Assembly (NCBI RefSeq): GCF_040812015.1
Contig: NZ_JBFNXJ010000025.1
Span: 1-41,643, forward strand
Direction: 5' to 3'
Length of the DNA stretch: 41,643 nt
Source of the DNA: Chitinivorax sp. PXF-14
GTDB lineage: Bacteria; Pseudomonadota; Gammaproteobacteria; Burkholderiales; SCOH01
Part shown: positions 33,402 to 41,201 of the stretch, in pieces
How positions within the stretch are numbered: position 1 is the stretch's first letter
Layout of the letters: every line of letters begins with the position of its first letter
Notes under the pieces: generated by a model
Seen by the model: only the letters and a program-made list of their open reading frames with translations
Databases searched by the model: none
What the model was told of the DNA's origin: nothing
Program-made: the position numbers and the translations under genes

Positions 33402-34199
33402 ATGTTCGACTTCTTCCGTAAGCGCCGCCGGGCCAGACTGCTGCGCGACTTCCAGCTGCCCGAGGCGGCGTGGCAGAGCGTGCTGTCCCGGCCCGTGTTT
33501 CACGGGCTCGATGGCGCCGAACGGCAGCGCCTCAAGGAGCACGTGATCTGGTTCCTGCACGACAAGTCGATCTTCGGCGTCGGCGATTACGAACTCTCTG
33601 ACCACCAGCAGCTCGTCATCGCCGCGCAAGCCTGCCTGCCCATCCTCAACCTCGACCCGGACAGCTACGCCGACTGGAAGAGCCTGATCGTCTACCCGAC
33701 CGCCTTCGTCACGCGCGACGCGGTGCGCGATGCGATCGGCCTGGTGCACGAGGGCGAGCAGGTGCTGGCGGGGCAAGCCCGCCACGACGGCCCGGTGCTG
33801 CTGTCCTGGCCCGATGCGCGCGAATCGGTGCGGCTCGACGGCTGGAACGTGGTGATCCACGAGATGGCACACAAGCTAGACATGCGCAACGGCAGCGCCA
33901 ACGGCTTTCCGCCGCTGCACAAGGGCATGTCCGAGGCGGTGTGGACGCGCGAGTTCAAGGCCGCCTACCTCGACTTCTGCCGCCGCGTCGACAGCGGCGA
34001 GCAGACCGAGATCGATGCCTACGCCAGCGAGAACCCGGCCGAGTTCTTCGCCGTACTCAGCGAATGCTTCTTCGAGACGCCGGATATACTCCGCGCCGGC
34101 TACCCAGCCATCTACCAGCTGTTGTGCGAGTTCTACCGCCAGCAGCCCCATCTGCGCCTGCCCCAGCCCGAGGCGCTGCATTTCGCCATGCCGCATTGA
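33402..34199 (+). CDS. mtfA: MtfA-family zinc peptidase
   Basis: 265 residues of the M90/MtfA family. It contains the gluzincin motif HEMAHKLD (His153, Glu154, His157) and a downstream Glu214 in ENPAEFFAVLSECFF as the likely third zinc ligand. VYPTAFV and the WPDARESVRLDGWNVVIHE lead-in are typical. E. coli MtfA is a cytosolic aminopeptidase that interacts with the glucose-PTS regulator Mlc; whether that link exists here is unknown. AGG precedes the ATG. It is separated from marR by 53 bp carrying a palindromic operator. Confidence 0.93.
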   Translation: MFDFFRKRRRARLLRDFQLPEAAWQSVLSRPVFHGLDGAERQRLKEHVIWFLHDKSIFGVGDYELSDHQQLVIAAQACLPILNLDPDSYADWKSLIVYPTAFVTRDAVRDAIGLVHEGEQVLAGQARHDGPVLLSWPDARESVRLDGWNVVIHEMAHKLDMRNGSANGFPPLHKGMSEAVWTREFKAAYLDFCRRVDSGEQTEIDAYASENPAEFFAVLSECFFETPDILRAGYPAIYQLLCEFYRQQPHLRLPQPEALHFAMPH

Positions 34200-34200
34200 C

Positions 34201-34226
34201 AAAATAATTTCATTTGTTATTATTTC
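34201..34226. promoter_or_regulatory. Putative MarR operator 1 (upstream of marR)
   Basis: A 26-bp AT-rich imperfect palindrome centred between 34213 and 34214, with 9 of 13 half-site positions matching by my count (left half starts AAAATAATTTCAT). It resembles the site at 34790-34815 in sequence (TTTCAT core flanked by AT) and length. It is positioned to control marR autogenously. Confidence 0.6.
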
Positions 34227-34252
34227 GCTCATGATTATTTGGCAGTGATGAC

Positions 34253-34750
34253 ATGAGCAGCGAACTGAAACTCTTCGAGCAACGCATCATGGACCTGGCG
34301 CGCGAGCTGCCGGGCATGCCGGCCAAGCAGATCCTGCTCGGCAAGATGGTGCGCCACCTGAACAATGGCACGCTCGACCGGCTGAACCAGGTGCTGGCGC
34401 CATTCGGGCTGCACTGGGGCACCTGGTATGTGCTGATCACGCTGCACTCGGCGCCCGAGATGAAGTTCACGCCATCGGACATGTCCGACGTGCTGACGGT
34501 GACGCGCACCAATGCCACGCGCCTGCTCGACGAGCTCGAACAGCGCGGCCTGATTACCCGCGTGCAATGCACCGAAGATCGCCGTAAGGTCTTCCTGGCG
34601 CTGACACCGGCTGCGAGCGAGCTGATCGGACAAGTCATCCCGGTGGCCTGGCAGCATCACGTCGACACCTGGTCGCCGCTGAGCCCGGGCGAAATGCAAT
34701 TGTTCGAAGAGATGCTGCGCAAGCTGCTGGGCAAGATCGAGAACGGCTGA
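34253..34750 (+). CDS. MarR-family regulator of the Emr-type pump
   Basis: 165 residues, an EmrR/MarR-like winged-helix repressor. It has LNNGTLDRLNQVLAPFGLHWGTWYVL (dimer helix and start of the wing domain), recognition helix VTRTNATRLLDELEQRGLI and wing RVQCTEDRRKVFLALTP with the usual D-R-R. It precedes NodT/EmrA/EmrB genes in the same direction, as in the E. coli emrRAB arrangement, but a strong terminator separates it from them. Matching palindromes lie before both units, so it probably represses itself and the pump until bound by an aromatic ligand. Confidence 0.9.
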   Translation: MSSELKLFEQRIMDLARELPGMPAKQILLGKMVRHLNNGTLDRLNQVLAPFGLHWGTWYVLITLHSAPEMKFTPSDMSDVLTVTRTNATRLLDELEQRGLITRVQCTEDRRKVFLALTPAASELIGQVIPVAWQHHVDTWSPLSPGEMQLFEEMLRKLLGKIENG

Positions 34751-34759
34751 GGCACACCG

Positions 34760-34783
34760 CGCCATCCTGCGATGGCGTTTTTT
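34760..34783 (+). terminator. Rho-independent terminator after marR
   Basis: CGCCATC (34760-34766), loop CTGC, GATGGCG (34771-34777), then six T. It isolates marR from the pump operon. Confidence 0.92.
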
Positions 34784-34789
34784 ATCGAC

Positions 34790-34815
34790 AATATATTTTC
34801 ATATGAAATTATATT
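34790..34815. promoter_or_regulatory. Putative MarR operator 2 (upstream of the pump operon)
   Basis: A 26-bp palindrome with 12 of 13 half-site positions matching, centred on the perfect 12-mer TTTCATATGAAA and flanked by AT-rich arms. It starts seven bases after the terminator T-run and ends 36 bases before the nodT-like start codon, where a promoter must lie. Confidence 0.72.
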
Positions 34816-34851
34816 AACTGTAAGTAACTGGCGAATCACGAGAGAGCCACC

Positions 34852-36282
34852 ATGAAGACCACCCCACTGATCCTCGCAGCCCTGGCCGCCGCCGCACTGG
34901 CCGGCTGCGCCAGCGATGCCGGCCTGAAAACCACCGCGCAGCCGCAGCCGGCCCCCGTGCTGGGCCGCCTCGCCGACAGCCTGCCCCGAGGCGAATGGCC
35001 ACGCGCCGACTGGTGGGCTGTGTTTCAGGATACGCAGCTCGCCCGGCTGATCGACGAGGGCCTGGCCGACAGCCCGAACCTGCAGACGGCCGCCTCGCGC
35101 CTCAAGGCGGCCCAGGCCGGCGTCGAGCTGGCCGACGGCAACCGCGGGCCGAGCGTGGCGCTCGATGCCGACCTGAGCCGCCAGCGCTTCGCCCAGCACG
35201 GCACCACGCCGCCGCCGTTTGCCGGCCAGTACGCCAACGTGGGCCGGCTGGCGCTCGACTTCAAATACGAGCTCGACCTGTGGGGCAAGAACCGCGCCCT
35301 GCTCGACGCCGCGCTGGGCCAGAGCCGCGCAGCCGAAGCCGAGCTCGACAGCGCACGACTGATCCTCTCGACCGCCATCGCGCAGGCCTATTTCCAGTGG
35401 CAGGGCCTGCTCGAACGCGACCGCATCCAGGCCGACATCGAGCAGCAGCGCGAGGCGCAGATCGCCTGGGTGCAAAAACGCATCCGTGCCGGGCTCGACA
35501 CCACGCTCGCCAGCAAGCCGGGCGAGCAGGATCTGGCCGCCGTGCGCGCCACCCGCGCCCAGCTTGCACGCGACATGCAGCTCACGCGCCATGCGCTGGC
35601 CGCGCTGCTCGGCAAGGGCCCGGAACGCGCCGCCCGGCTCGACGCGCCAGCCGCACAGCAGCTTGCCCACCCGACCTTGCCGGACAACTTGCCCGCCACC
35701 CTGCTCGAACGCCGCCCCGACATCGTAGCGCAGCGCGCGCGCATCGCCGCCGCACTGGGCCAGGCCGAGGCAGCCCGCGCCCAGTTCAAGCCGACGGTGA
35801 ACCTGACGGCCTTCCTCGGTTTCACCAGCTACCGGCTGGGCGAGCTGATCGACGCGCAGAACCGTATTCTCGGCGGCGGCCCAGCGCTGAGCCTGCCGAT
35901 ACTCGACAGCGGCCGCCTGCGTGCCAACCTGGGCGCCCGATATGCCGAGGCCGACGTGGCCGTGGGCCAGTACAACCAGACCGTGGTCGATGCGGTGCGC
36001 CAGGTCGCTGACCAGCTCGCCACGCTACAGACGCTCGATGATGAGCAGAAGGCCGTCGACGGCGGCGTCAACGCCGCACGCCAGAATCTGCAGCTGACCG
36101 AGCGCCGCCTCAAGGCCGGCCTCGCCGACCGCGGCAACCTGCTCGCGGCGCAAAACCAGGTACTCGCGCAGCGCGGCAAGGCGGTCGAACTGCAGGACCG
36201 CCGGCTGCAGGCCGAGCTGGGCCTGATCAAGGCATTGGGCGGCGGCTACCAGGCGCCAGCGGCAACGAACAACAAGGGCTGA
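34852..36282 (+). CDS. NodT-family outer-membrane efflux lipoprotein
   Basis: A 476-residue TolC/OprM-like channel with a lipoprotein signal (LAALAAAALAGC, lipidated Cys19). It has two OEP repeats: WWAVFQDTQLARLIDEGLAD, KYELDLWGKNRALLDAALG, and in the second half ERRPDIVAQRARIAAALGQA and LGFTSYRLGELIDAQNRIL. GAGAG precedes the ATG. It is the first gene of the EmrAB operon (42 bp to emrA). It supplies the outer-membrane exit duct and could also serve the RND pump at the start of the window, which lacks one. Confidence 0.93.
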   Translation: MKTTPLILAALAAAALAGCASDAGLKTTAQPQPAPVLGRLADSLPRGEWPRADWWAVFQDTQLARLIDEGLADSPNLQTAASRLKAAQAGVELADGNRGPSVALDADLSRQRFAQHGTTPPPFAGQYANVGRLALDFKYELDLWGKNRALLDAALGQSRAAEAELDSARLILSTAIAQAYFQWQGLLERDRIQADIEQQREAQIAWVQKRIRAGLDTTLASKPGEQDLAAVRATRAQLARDMQLTRHALAALLGKGPERAARLDAPAAQQLAHPTLPDNLPATLLERRPDIVAQRARIAAALGQAEAARAQFKPTVNLTAFLGFTSYRLGELIDAQNRILGGGPALSLPILDSGRLRANLGARYAEADVAVGQYNQTVVDAVRQVADQLATLQTLDDEQKAVDGGVNAARQNLQLTERRLKAGLADRGNLLAAQNQVLAQRGKAVELQDRRLQAELGLIKALGGGYQAPAATNNKG

Positions 36283-36324
36283 GCGACCAGAAGCCGCTCA
36301 CACCACAGCACACCGGAGTCACAT

Positions 36325-37524
36325 ATGGAAAACGCACAACAAACCACCCCGCAAAACGGCAATAGCAATGGCAACGGCAACGGCAAGCGCAAGCGCATGA
36401 TGCTCACCGTCGGCGCCGTGTTCGCCGGCGCAGGCATCGCCTACGGCGCCTGGTGGACCACCGTCGGCCAATACAGCGAGGCCACCGACGATGCTTACGT
36501 CGCCGGCAATATCGTGCAGGTGATGCCGCAGACCGCCGGCACCGTCACCGCCATCCACGCCGACGACACGCAAATGGTGATGCAGGGCCAGCCGCTGATC
36601 ACGCTCGACCCGACCGACGCCGCCGTGGGCCTCGCCCAGGCCCGCGCCGAGCTGGCCGACACGGTGCGCCAGGTGCGGGCGCTGTTCGGCAGTGCCGAGC
36701 AGGCACGCGCCACCGTCGCGCTGCGCCGCACCGAGCTGGCACGCACCCAGGCGGACCTGAAGCGACGCGAATCGCTCGCCGCCGACCAGACCGTCTCGGC
36801 CGAAGAAGTCGGCCATGCGCGCGACGCCGTCGCCAGCGCCGAGGCCACGCTCAAGGTGGCCGAGGAGCAGGTCGCGACGCTCGAAGCGCAGATCGCCGAC
36901 ACCACGATCGAGCAGCACCCCTCGGTCGAGCGCGCCAAGGCCAAGCTCGTCAACGCCTACCTGACGCAGGTGCGCGGCGGCATGCCGGCGCCGGTGTCGG
37001 GCTATGTGGCGAAACGCGCGGTGCAGCTCGGCCAGCGCGTGCAGCCGGGCGCGCCGCTGATGTCGATCGTGCCGCTCGATCAGTTGTGGGTCGATGCCAA
37101 TTTCAAGGAAGGCCAGCTCGGCCATATCCGCATCGGCCAGCCGGTCACGCTCAAAGCCGACCTCTACGGCAGCAAGGTGGAGTACCACGGCAAGGTCGCC
37201 GGCCTCGCCGCTGGCACCGGCTCGGCCTTCGCGCTGTTGCCGCCGCAGAATGCCTCGGGCAACTGGATCAAGGTGGTGCAGCGCGTGCCGGTGCGTGTCG
37301 TGCTCGACGCAGCCGAAATCCGCAAGAACCCGCTGCGCATCGGCCTGTCGATGGACGTGGAGATCGACACCCACCGGCGCGACGGCGCGGTGCTGGCGCA
37401 GGCTCCGGCTGCGCAGACGGTGTACCAGACCCGGGTGTTCGACGAGCAGGCGCGCGCCGCCGACAAGCTGATCGCCGACATCGTGCGCGCCAACGCCGGC
37501 CACACCGTCAAAAAACACGGCTGA
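36325..37524 (+). CDS. emrA: EmrA-type membrane fusion protein
   Basis: 399 residues: a hydrophilic N-terminus with an Asn/Gly-rich run, one TM helix (about 27-47), then the HlyD/EmrA hallmarks ATDDAYVAGNIVQVMPQTAG and IHADDTQMVMQGQPLITLDP. A long coiled-coil hairpin (about 115-205) follows, then PAPVSGYVAKRAVQLGQRVQPG, LWVDANFKEGQLGHIRIGQP and a C-terminal barrel. It links the EmrB-like MFS pump to the NodT-like channel. GGAG precedes the start. Confidence 0.95.
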   Translation: MENAQQTTPQNGNSNGNGNGKRKRMMLTVGAVFAGAGIAYGAWWTTVGQYSEATDDAYVAGNIVQVMPQTAGTVTAIHADDTQMVMQGQPLITLDPTDAAVGLAQARAELADTVRQVRALFGSAEQARATVALRRTELARTQADLKRRESLAADQTVSAEEVGHARDAVASAEATLKVAEEQVATLEAQIADTTIEQHPSVERAKAKLVNAYLTQVRGGMPAPVSGYVAKRAVQLGQRVQPGAPLMSIVPLDQLWVDANFKEGQLGHIRIGQPVTLKADLYGSKVEYHGKVAGLAAGTGSAFALLPPQNASGNWIKVVQRVPVRVVLDAAEIRKNPLRIGLSMDVEIDTHRRDGAVLAQAPAAQTVYQTRVFDEQARAADKLIADIVRANAGHTVKKHG

Positions 37525-37548
37525 TCCGGCCGAACAGGAATCATCTCG

Positions 37549-39102
37549 ATGTCCACTGCCACCGCCACACCCGCCGCCCCAGCGCCCATCCGGGGCGCCA
37601 CGCTCGGCCTGCTCACCCTCTCGGTTGCCGTCGCCACCTTCATGGAGGTGCTCGACATGTCGATCGCCAACGTCTCGGTACCGCACATCGCCGGCGACCT
37701 GGCGGTGAGCCCCAACCAGGGCACCTGGGTGATCAGCTCCTACGGCCTCGCCTCGGCCATCGCCGTGCCGCTGACGGGCTGGATGGCCAAGCGTTTCGGC
37801 GAGGTGCGCCTGTTCGTCACCTCGGTGCTGCTGTTCACGCTGATGTCGCTCGCGTGCGGCTTCGCCACCAGCCTGCCGATGCTGGTCACCTTCCGCCTGC
37901 TGCAGGGCCTGGTCTCCGGCCCGATGGTGCCGCTGTCGCAGACGCTGCTGCTGAGCAACTATCCGCCGCACAAGAAGGGCCTCGCGCTCGCGCTGTGGGC
38001 GATGACGGTGGTGATCGCGCCGATCTTCGGCCCGCTGCTCGGCGGCTGGATCACCGACAACATGTCCTGGCCGTGGATCTTCTACATCAACGTGCCGGTC
38101 GGCCTGCTCTCGGCCGCCGTCACCTGGACGCTGCTGAAGCGCCACGAGACGCCCACCGTCAAGCTGCCGATCGACGCCATCGGCCTGGCGCTGCTGGTGA
38201 TCGGCGTCGGCAGCCTGCAATACGTACTCGACAACGGCAACGAGCACGACTGGTTCGGCTCCACCGAAATCCTCTCGCTGACCGTGCTCTCCGTCGTCGC
38301 GCTGACCTTCCTGGTGATCTGGGAGCTGACCGAGGAACACCCGATCGTCGACCTGCGCCTGTTCAAGCGCCGCAACTTCCGCTACGGCACGCTCGCGCTG
38401 TCGCTAGGCTTCTTCGCCTTCTTCGGCACCACGGTATTGTTCCCGCTGTGGCTGCAGACGGTGATGGGCTACACCGCCACCTGGGCCGGCATCGCGACAG
38501 CGCCGGTCGGCATCCTCGCCTTCCTGTTCTCGCCCATCGTCGGCAAGAACGTGAACCGCGTCGACCTGCGCCTGATCTGCAGCTTCGCCTTCGTCGTGTT
38601 CGGCATCACCGCTTTCTGGTACGGCAGCTTCAACCTCGACACGCCATTCCAGAACCTGCTGTGGCCGCGCGTGATCCAGGGCCTCGCCGTCGCCTGCTTC
38701 TTCGTGCCGGTCAACCAGATCGTGCTGTCCGGCCTCAATACGCAGGAGATCGCCTCCGCCGCCGGTCTCGCCACCTTCTTCCGCACGCTCGCCGGCAGCT
38801 TCGCCACCGCCACCCTGATCACCACCTGGGATCGCCGCGCCACGCTGCACCACGCCCAGCTCACCGAACAGATCAACGCCTACAACCCGGCCGCGACCGA
38901 CTACCTCGGCAAGCTGCAATCGCTGGGCCTGACGCAGGACGCCGCCTACGCCCAGGTCGAGCGTCTGATCAACGCTCAGGGCTTCATGATCGCCACCAGC
39001 GAGGTGTTCTGGCTCATCGCCGCCATCTTTGTTGCGCTGATCGTCGTCGTCTGGCTCGCCAAGCCACCGTTTGGCTCGGTCGGCGGGGCCGGGGGGCATT
39101 GA
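37549..39102 (+). CDS. emrB: EmrB-type MFS drug:proton antiporter (DHA2, 14 TM)
   Basis: 517 residues with fourteen predicted TM helices. It has the family motif D1-like LDMSIANVSVPHIAGDLAVS, motif A region GWMAKRFGEVRLF, motif C GPLLGGWITDNMSWPWIF, and EmrB-typical LSGLNTQEIASAAGLATFFR. AGGAA is placed before the ATG. It acts with emrA and the nodT-like gene as a tripartite exporter of hydrophobic, often aromatic, toxic compounds. The gene ends tail-to-tail with the integron integrase, 91 bp away. Confidence 0.96.
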   Translation: MSTATATPAAPAPIRGATLGLLTLSVAVATFMEVLDMSIANVSVPHIAGDLAVSPNQGTWVISSYGLASAIAVPLTGWMAKRFGEVRLFVTSVLLFTLMSLACGFATSLPMLVTFRLLQGLVSGPMVPLSQTLLLSNYPPHKKGLALALWAMTVVIAPIFGPLLGGWITDNMSWPWIFYINVPVGLLSAAVTWTLLKRHETPTVKLPIDAIGLALLVIGVGSLQYVLDNGNEHDWFGSTEILSLTVLSVVALTFLVIWELTEEHPIVDLRLFKRRNFRYGTLALSLGFFAFFGTTVLFPLWLQTVMGYTATWAGIATAPVGILAFLFSPIVGKNVNRVDLRLICSFAFVVFGITAFWYGSFNLDTPFQNLLWPRVIQGLAVACFFVPVNQIVLSGLNTQEIASAAGLATFFRTLAGSFATATLITTWDRRATLHHAQLTEQINAYNPAATDYLGKLQSLGLTQDAAYAQVERLINAQGFMIATSEVFWLIAAIFVALIVVVWLAKPPFGSVGGAGGH

Positions 39103-39193
39103 GGCGGCACCGCCGTCACAGCACCGGCGAAAAGATCGCCACCCGGCCCAACACCGCCCCGGTGGCCACCTTCCGCCGGCGCTCCAAGCCGCG

Positions 39194-40177
39194 CTAGGAC
39201 AAGCTGTCGAGCGGGCTGACCACCCCACGGCCGCCCTTGTTCAGCACATGGGTGTAGATCATCGTCGTCTGCACATCCTTGTGGCCGAGCAGTTCCTGCA
39301 CCGTCCTGATGTCGTAGCCGCCCTGCAGCAGGTGCGTGGCGAAGCTATGGCGCAGGGTGTGCGGCGTGGCAGGCTTGACGATGCCCGCGTCGCGCACCGC
39401 CTGGCGAAATGCCCGCTGCAGCGAACGCTCGTCATGATGATGGCGACGCTGCATGCCGTCCCGCGGATCGAGCGATAGCGTCGCCGCCGGAAACACGTAC
39501 TGCCACCCCCATTCCCGTTCAGCATGCTGGTACTTGCGCGCCAACGCGTGCGGCAAGTAGACAGTCCCGCCGCCGCGCGCCAGATCCGATTGATGCAGGG
39601 CCAGCACCTGATTCAGGTGATTCTGTAATTCCACTACCAGCGCGCCCGGCAACATCGTCACGCGGTCCTTGTCACCCTTGCCCGATCGCACCACGATCTC
39701 GTGCCGCGAAAACTCCACATCCTTCACGCGCAGCCGCACAGCCTCCATCAGGCGAAGCCCCGCGCCGTAGAGCAACGTCGCGATCAGCCGGTTCACGCCG
39801 CGCATCCGGCTCAGCGCCAGTTGCACCTCTTGCTCGGTCAGCACCACAGACACACGCCGCCGCGCCTTCGCCTGAATGACGTTGTCCAGCCAGAGTAATT
39901 CCAGCGCCAGTACCTCCCGATACAGAAACAGGATCGCACTCTTCGCCTGGTTCTGCGTTGCCGCCGCCACATCCCGATCAGCAGCAAGATGCGTCAGGAA
40001 GGCCTCGATCTCCTTCGCCCCCATTTCCTCCGGGTGGCGCTTGCCGTGAAACAGGATGTAGCGTTTAATCCAGCCCAGATAAGCCTCTTCCGTACGAATC
40101 GAATAGTGGCGCACCCTCAGGCGGTTGCGTACCCTGTCGAGCAGGCGAGGCTGGGACGGTGCGGGTGTATGGGTCAT
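39194..40177 (-). CDS. intI: Integron integrase IntI (tyrosine recombinase)
   Basis: 327 residues. The N-terminal SAM-like core-binding domain reads [20 protein letters not shown]. The catalytic domain has Arg142 ([16 protein letters not shown]), Lys at 167 or 170 (GKGDKDR), His273-x-x-Arg276 ([13 protein letters not shown]), His299 (LGHKDV) and nucleophile Tyr308 (TTMIYTHVL). The IntI-specific patch that separates integron integrases from XerC/D is present ([20 protein letters not shown], then [17 protein letters not shown]). Spacing matches IntI1 with a 4-residue offset. All catalytic residues are intact, so it is probably active. A LexA-type box ends 7 bases before the ATG, leaving no room for a ribosome site. 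The message may be leaderless, or a later start may be used. Confidence 0.96.
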   Translation of the reverse strand: MTHTPAPSQPRLLDRVRNRLRVRHYSIRTEEAYLGWIKRYILFHGKRHPEEMGAKEIEAFLTHLAADRDVAAATQNQAKSAILFLYREVLALELLWLDNVIQAKARRRVSVVLTEQEVQLALSRMRGVNRLIATLLYGAGLRLMEAVRLRVKDVEFSRHEIVVRSGKGDKDRVTMLPGALVVELQNHLNQVLALHQSDLARGGGTVYLPHALARKYQHAEREWGWQYVFPAATLSLDPRDGMQRRHHHDERSLQRAFRQAVRDAGIVKPATPHTLRHSFATHLLQGGYDIRTVQELLGHKDVQTTMIYTHVLNKGGRGVVSPLDSLS

Positions 40178-40183
40178 GAAATG

Positions 40184-40212
40184 ACTGTATATTTAAACAG
40201 CAAACATGTCGA
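40184..40212 (-). promoter_or_regulatory. Putative intI promoter overlapping the LexA box
   Basis: On the minus strand TCGACA (-35, 40212-40207) and TACAGT (-10, 40189-40184) are 17 bases apart. Transcription from it would begin at or within a few bases of the intI start codon. The -10 is a 4/6 match, so the call is tentative. Confidence 0.4.
40185..40200. promoter_or_regulatory. LexA (SOS) box controlling intI
   Basis: CTGT-ATATTTAA-ACAG is an exact CTGT-N8-ACAG match to the gamma/betaproteobacterial SOS box, with an AT-rich centre. It lies directly ahead of intI over its likely -10. LexA control of integron integrases is established in other integrons, so induction by DNA damage is expected here. 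Confidence 0.85.
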
Positions 40213-40246
40213 GCATTCGCCAATACGGATGTAGTTTCGTATCGAT

Positions 40247-40302
40247 TTTTATTTTTAGGACGCCCCGGATTTTATTTTTAGAACGTCTACTTATAGTTAG
40301 GC
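40247..40302 (+). other. attI recombination site with two direct repeats
   Basis: The core site GTTAGGC (40296-40302) fits the GTTRRRY crossover; cassettes insert between G40296 and T40297. Upstream, TTTTATTTTTAGGACG (40247-40262) and TTTTATTTTTAGAACG (40270-40285) are 15/16 identical and 23 bp apart. They look like the direct repeats to which IntI binds in other attI sites. A TATAGT at 40292-40297 could be the -10 of a cassette promoter, but no good -35 accompanies it. Confidence 0.8.
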
Positions 40303-40310
40303 GTCTCCCC

Positions 40311-40619
40311 ATGAGCCTTCCGATTACGCCCGAAATTGTCGTAGAAATCACGTTCCTTTCAACTGAAGAAGGGGGCAGGCAAGGCCAGATTTTGGGCGGC
40401 GAGTATCGGGGCATTTTGGGCGTCGGAAACGAGCATTTCTCAGTTCGCTTTTTTGTTCCGCTCGAAGGCTCCACCCTTGGCAGCGTGCAGCGTTTTGGGG
40501 TCCAGTTTCTCGTTCCACAAGCCGCTCTTCCGCATTTCCCGGTCGGCGCATCCTTTTCGGTCTGGGAAGGCAAAGTCATCGGCCATGGCAAGGTTCTGGA
40601 GGTCTTACGAAATGCGTGA
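40311..40619 (+). CDS. Cassette 1 protein: stand-alone EF-Tu domain-III-like barrel
   Basis: 102 residues from ATG 40311. The sequence follows the C-terminal domain of elongation factor Tu in order: VEITFLSTEEGGRQGQIL (EF-Tu has veaevyvLskdEGGRhtp), then GGEYRGILGVGNEHFSVRFF, a middle beta region, and GASFSVWEGKVIGHGKVLEVL (EF-Tu has lrFaiREGgrtVGaGvV). There is no GTPase domain, so it is not a translation factor. It might bind tRNA, EF-Ts or another partner, or simply reuse the beta-barrel. No ribosome site is seen in the nine bases between attI and the ATG. The frame is open back to an ATG at 40206 in the attI leader, so initiation there is possible. Confidence 0.75.
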   Translation: MSLPITPEIVVEITFLSTEEGGRQGQILGGEYRGILGVGNEHFSVRFFVPLEGSTLGSVQRFGVQFLVPQAALPHFPVGASFSVWEGKVIGHGKVLEVLRNA

Positions 40620-40864
40620 GGCCGTCACGAAACGACGCAAAGCTTCTACCGCGGTGGAGTCCTTTGAAGCACTGCGCCAAGGAAAGCCAAGTTGCTGTTT
40701 TAGCGCTGTTTACTCAGCACCAAACCCGCCGCCTAACCCGTCGGTCAACCCGACCGCCCAACAGCGGCGCTTCGCACCGCTGTTGGGTTCCCTCCGCTGC
40801 GCTCCGGCGGCGGGTTACCTCCAACGTTATGCGCCACTTCCGAACTGAACTCACCAATGGATAG
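40616..40864 (+). other. Bridging reading frame through attC1
   Basis: A GTG at 40616 overlaps the cassette-1 stop (GTGA). Its frame stays open through the whole attC1 and ends with TAG at 40862-40864, overlapping the ATG of the cassette-2 gene (40857) by eight bases. Its peptide is Arg/Ser/Pro-rich with no family likeness. If translated it would deliver ribosomes to cassette 2, but it may be chance openness of GC-rich DNA. Confidence 0.3.
40731..40832 (+). repeat. attC1 recombination site of cassette 1
   Basis: The inverse core GCCTAAC (40731-40737) and core GTTATGC (40826-40832) flank an imperfect palindrome of 102 bp. Inner arms GTCAACCCG and CGGGTTAC pair with one unpaired base, the extrahelical base expected for strand choice. 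A long central stem follows (CCCAACAGCGG/CCGCTGTTGGG). The 110 bases between the cassette-1 stop and this site hold no gene except the bridging frame. Confidence 0.88.
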
Positions 40865-41105
40865 CAATTCTGAAATTAAGGTGGTTGTTGCAAGCGATGT
40901 ACACGACCGAGACAGTATTGGCGTCGAGATATATTTAAACGATGAATTGACGCTGGAGATTTTCCGCGACGACACCAAAAAATCCAGAGAGGTTTCCCTG
41001 TACAAGAAGTACGTACCGCTGAGCGTTGTCGAGGAATCTATCGCCATATTCAAACGAGAAATCCCGTGGGCCTTCATCGAAAATGACGAACCAAGCCAAA
41101 GATAA
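40857..41105 (+). CDS. Cassette 2 protein, unknown function
   Basis: 82 residues, acidic-basic mixed, no signal peptide or TM helix. It has a predicted beta-beta-beta-alpha pattern: IKVVVASDVHDRDSIGVEIY, LTLEIFRDDTKKSREVSLYK, then a helix VVEESIAIFKREIPWAF. I do not recognise a named family; it looks like the small soluble hypothetical proteins common in chromosomal integrons. No Shine-Dalgarno is visible in the 24 bases between the cassette junction and ATG 40857. Base composition is clearly more AT-rich than the host genes, which indicates independent origin. Confidence 0.75.
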   Translation: MDSNSEIKVVVASDVHDRDSIGVEIYLNDELTLEIFRDDTKKSREVSLYKKYVPLSVVEESIAIFKREIPWAFIENDEPSQR

Positions 41106-41107
41106 AG

Positions 41108-41194
41108 GCATAACATGGCGCTCAACCTCGCTCCCTTCGGTCGCTGGACGCTGCGCGATAAAGCCGCGCAGCGCCGGTTAGCTCTACGTTATGC
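41108..41194 (+). repeat. attC2 recombination site of cassette 2
   Basis: GCATAAC (41108-41114) and GTTATGC (41188-41194) are perfect inverse cores around an 87-bp imperfect palindrome. The central stem is CTGCGCG...CGCGCAG, with GGCGCTCAACC opposite GGTTAGCTC. It differs from attC3 at only two positions over the visible 80 bases, but is unrelated to attC1 outside the core. Confidence 0.9.
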
Positions 41195-41201
41195 ACTATG
41201 A
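41115..41201 (+). other. 28-codon reading frame inside attC2, coupled to cassette 3
   Basis: ATG 41115, nine bases after the cassette-2 stop, opens a frame that crosses the entire attC2. It ends with TGA at 41199-41201, overlapping the cassette-3 start codon as ATGA. Such ATGA overlaps are typical of translational coupling. The same frame is open in attC3 from 41571 to the window end. Expression is not shown. Confidence 0.4.

Noticed and set aside
36453-39197. 914-codon plus-strand frame overlapping emrA and emrB in another frame
   Set aside because: Extremely Arg/His/Pro-rich frame-shifted reading of two conserved genes.
40193-40591. Minus-strand frame opposite cassette 1
   Set aside because: It overlaps attI and the recognised cassette protein, has no ribosome site, and is oriented against the array.
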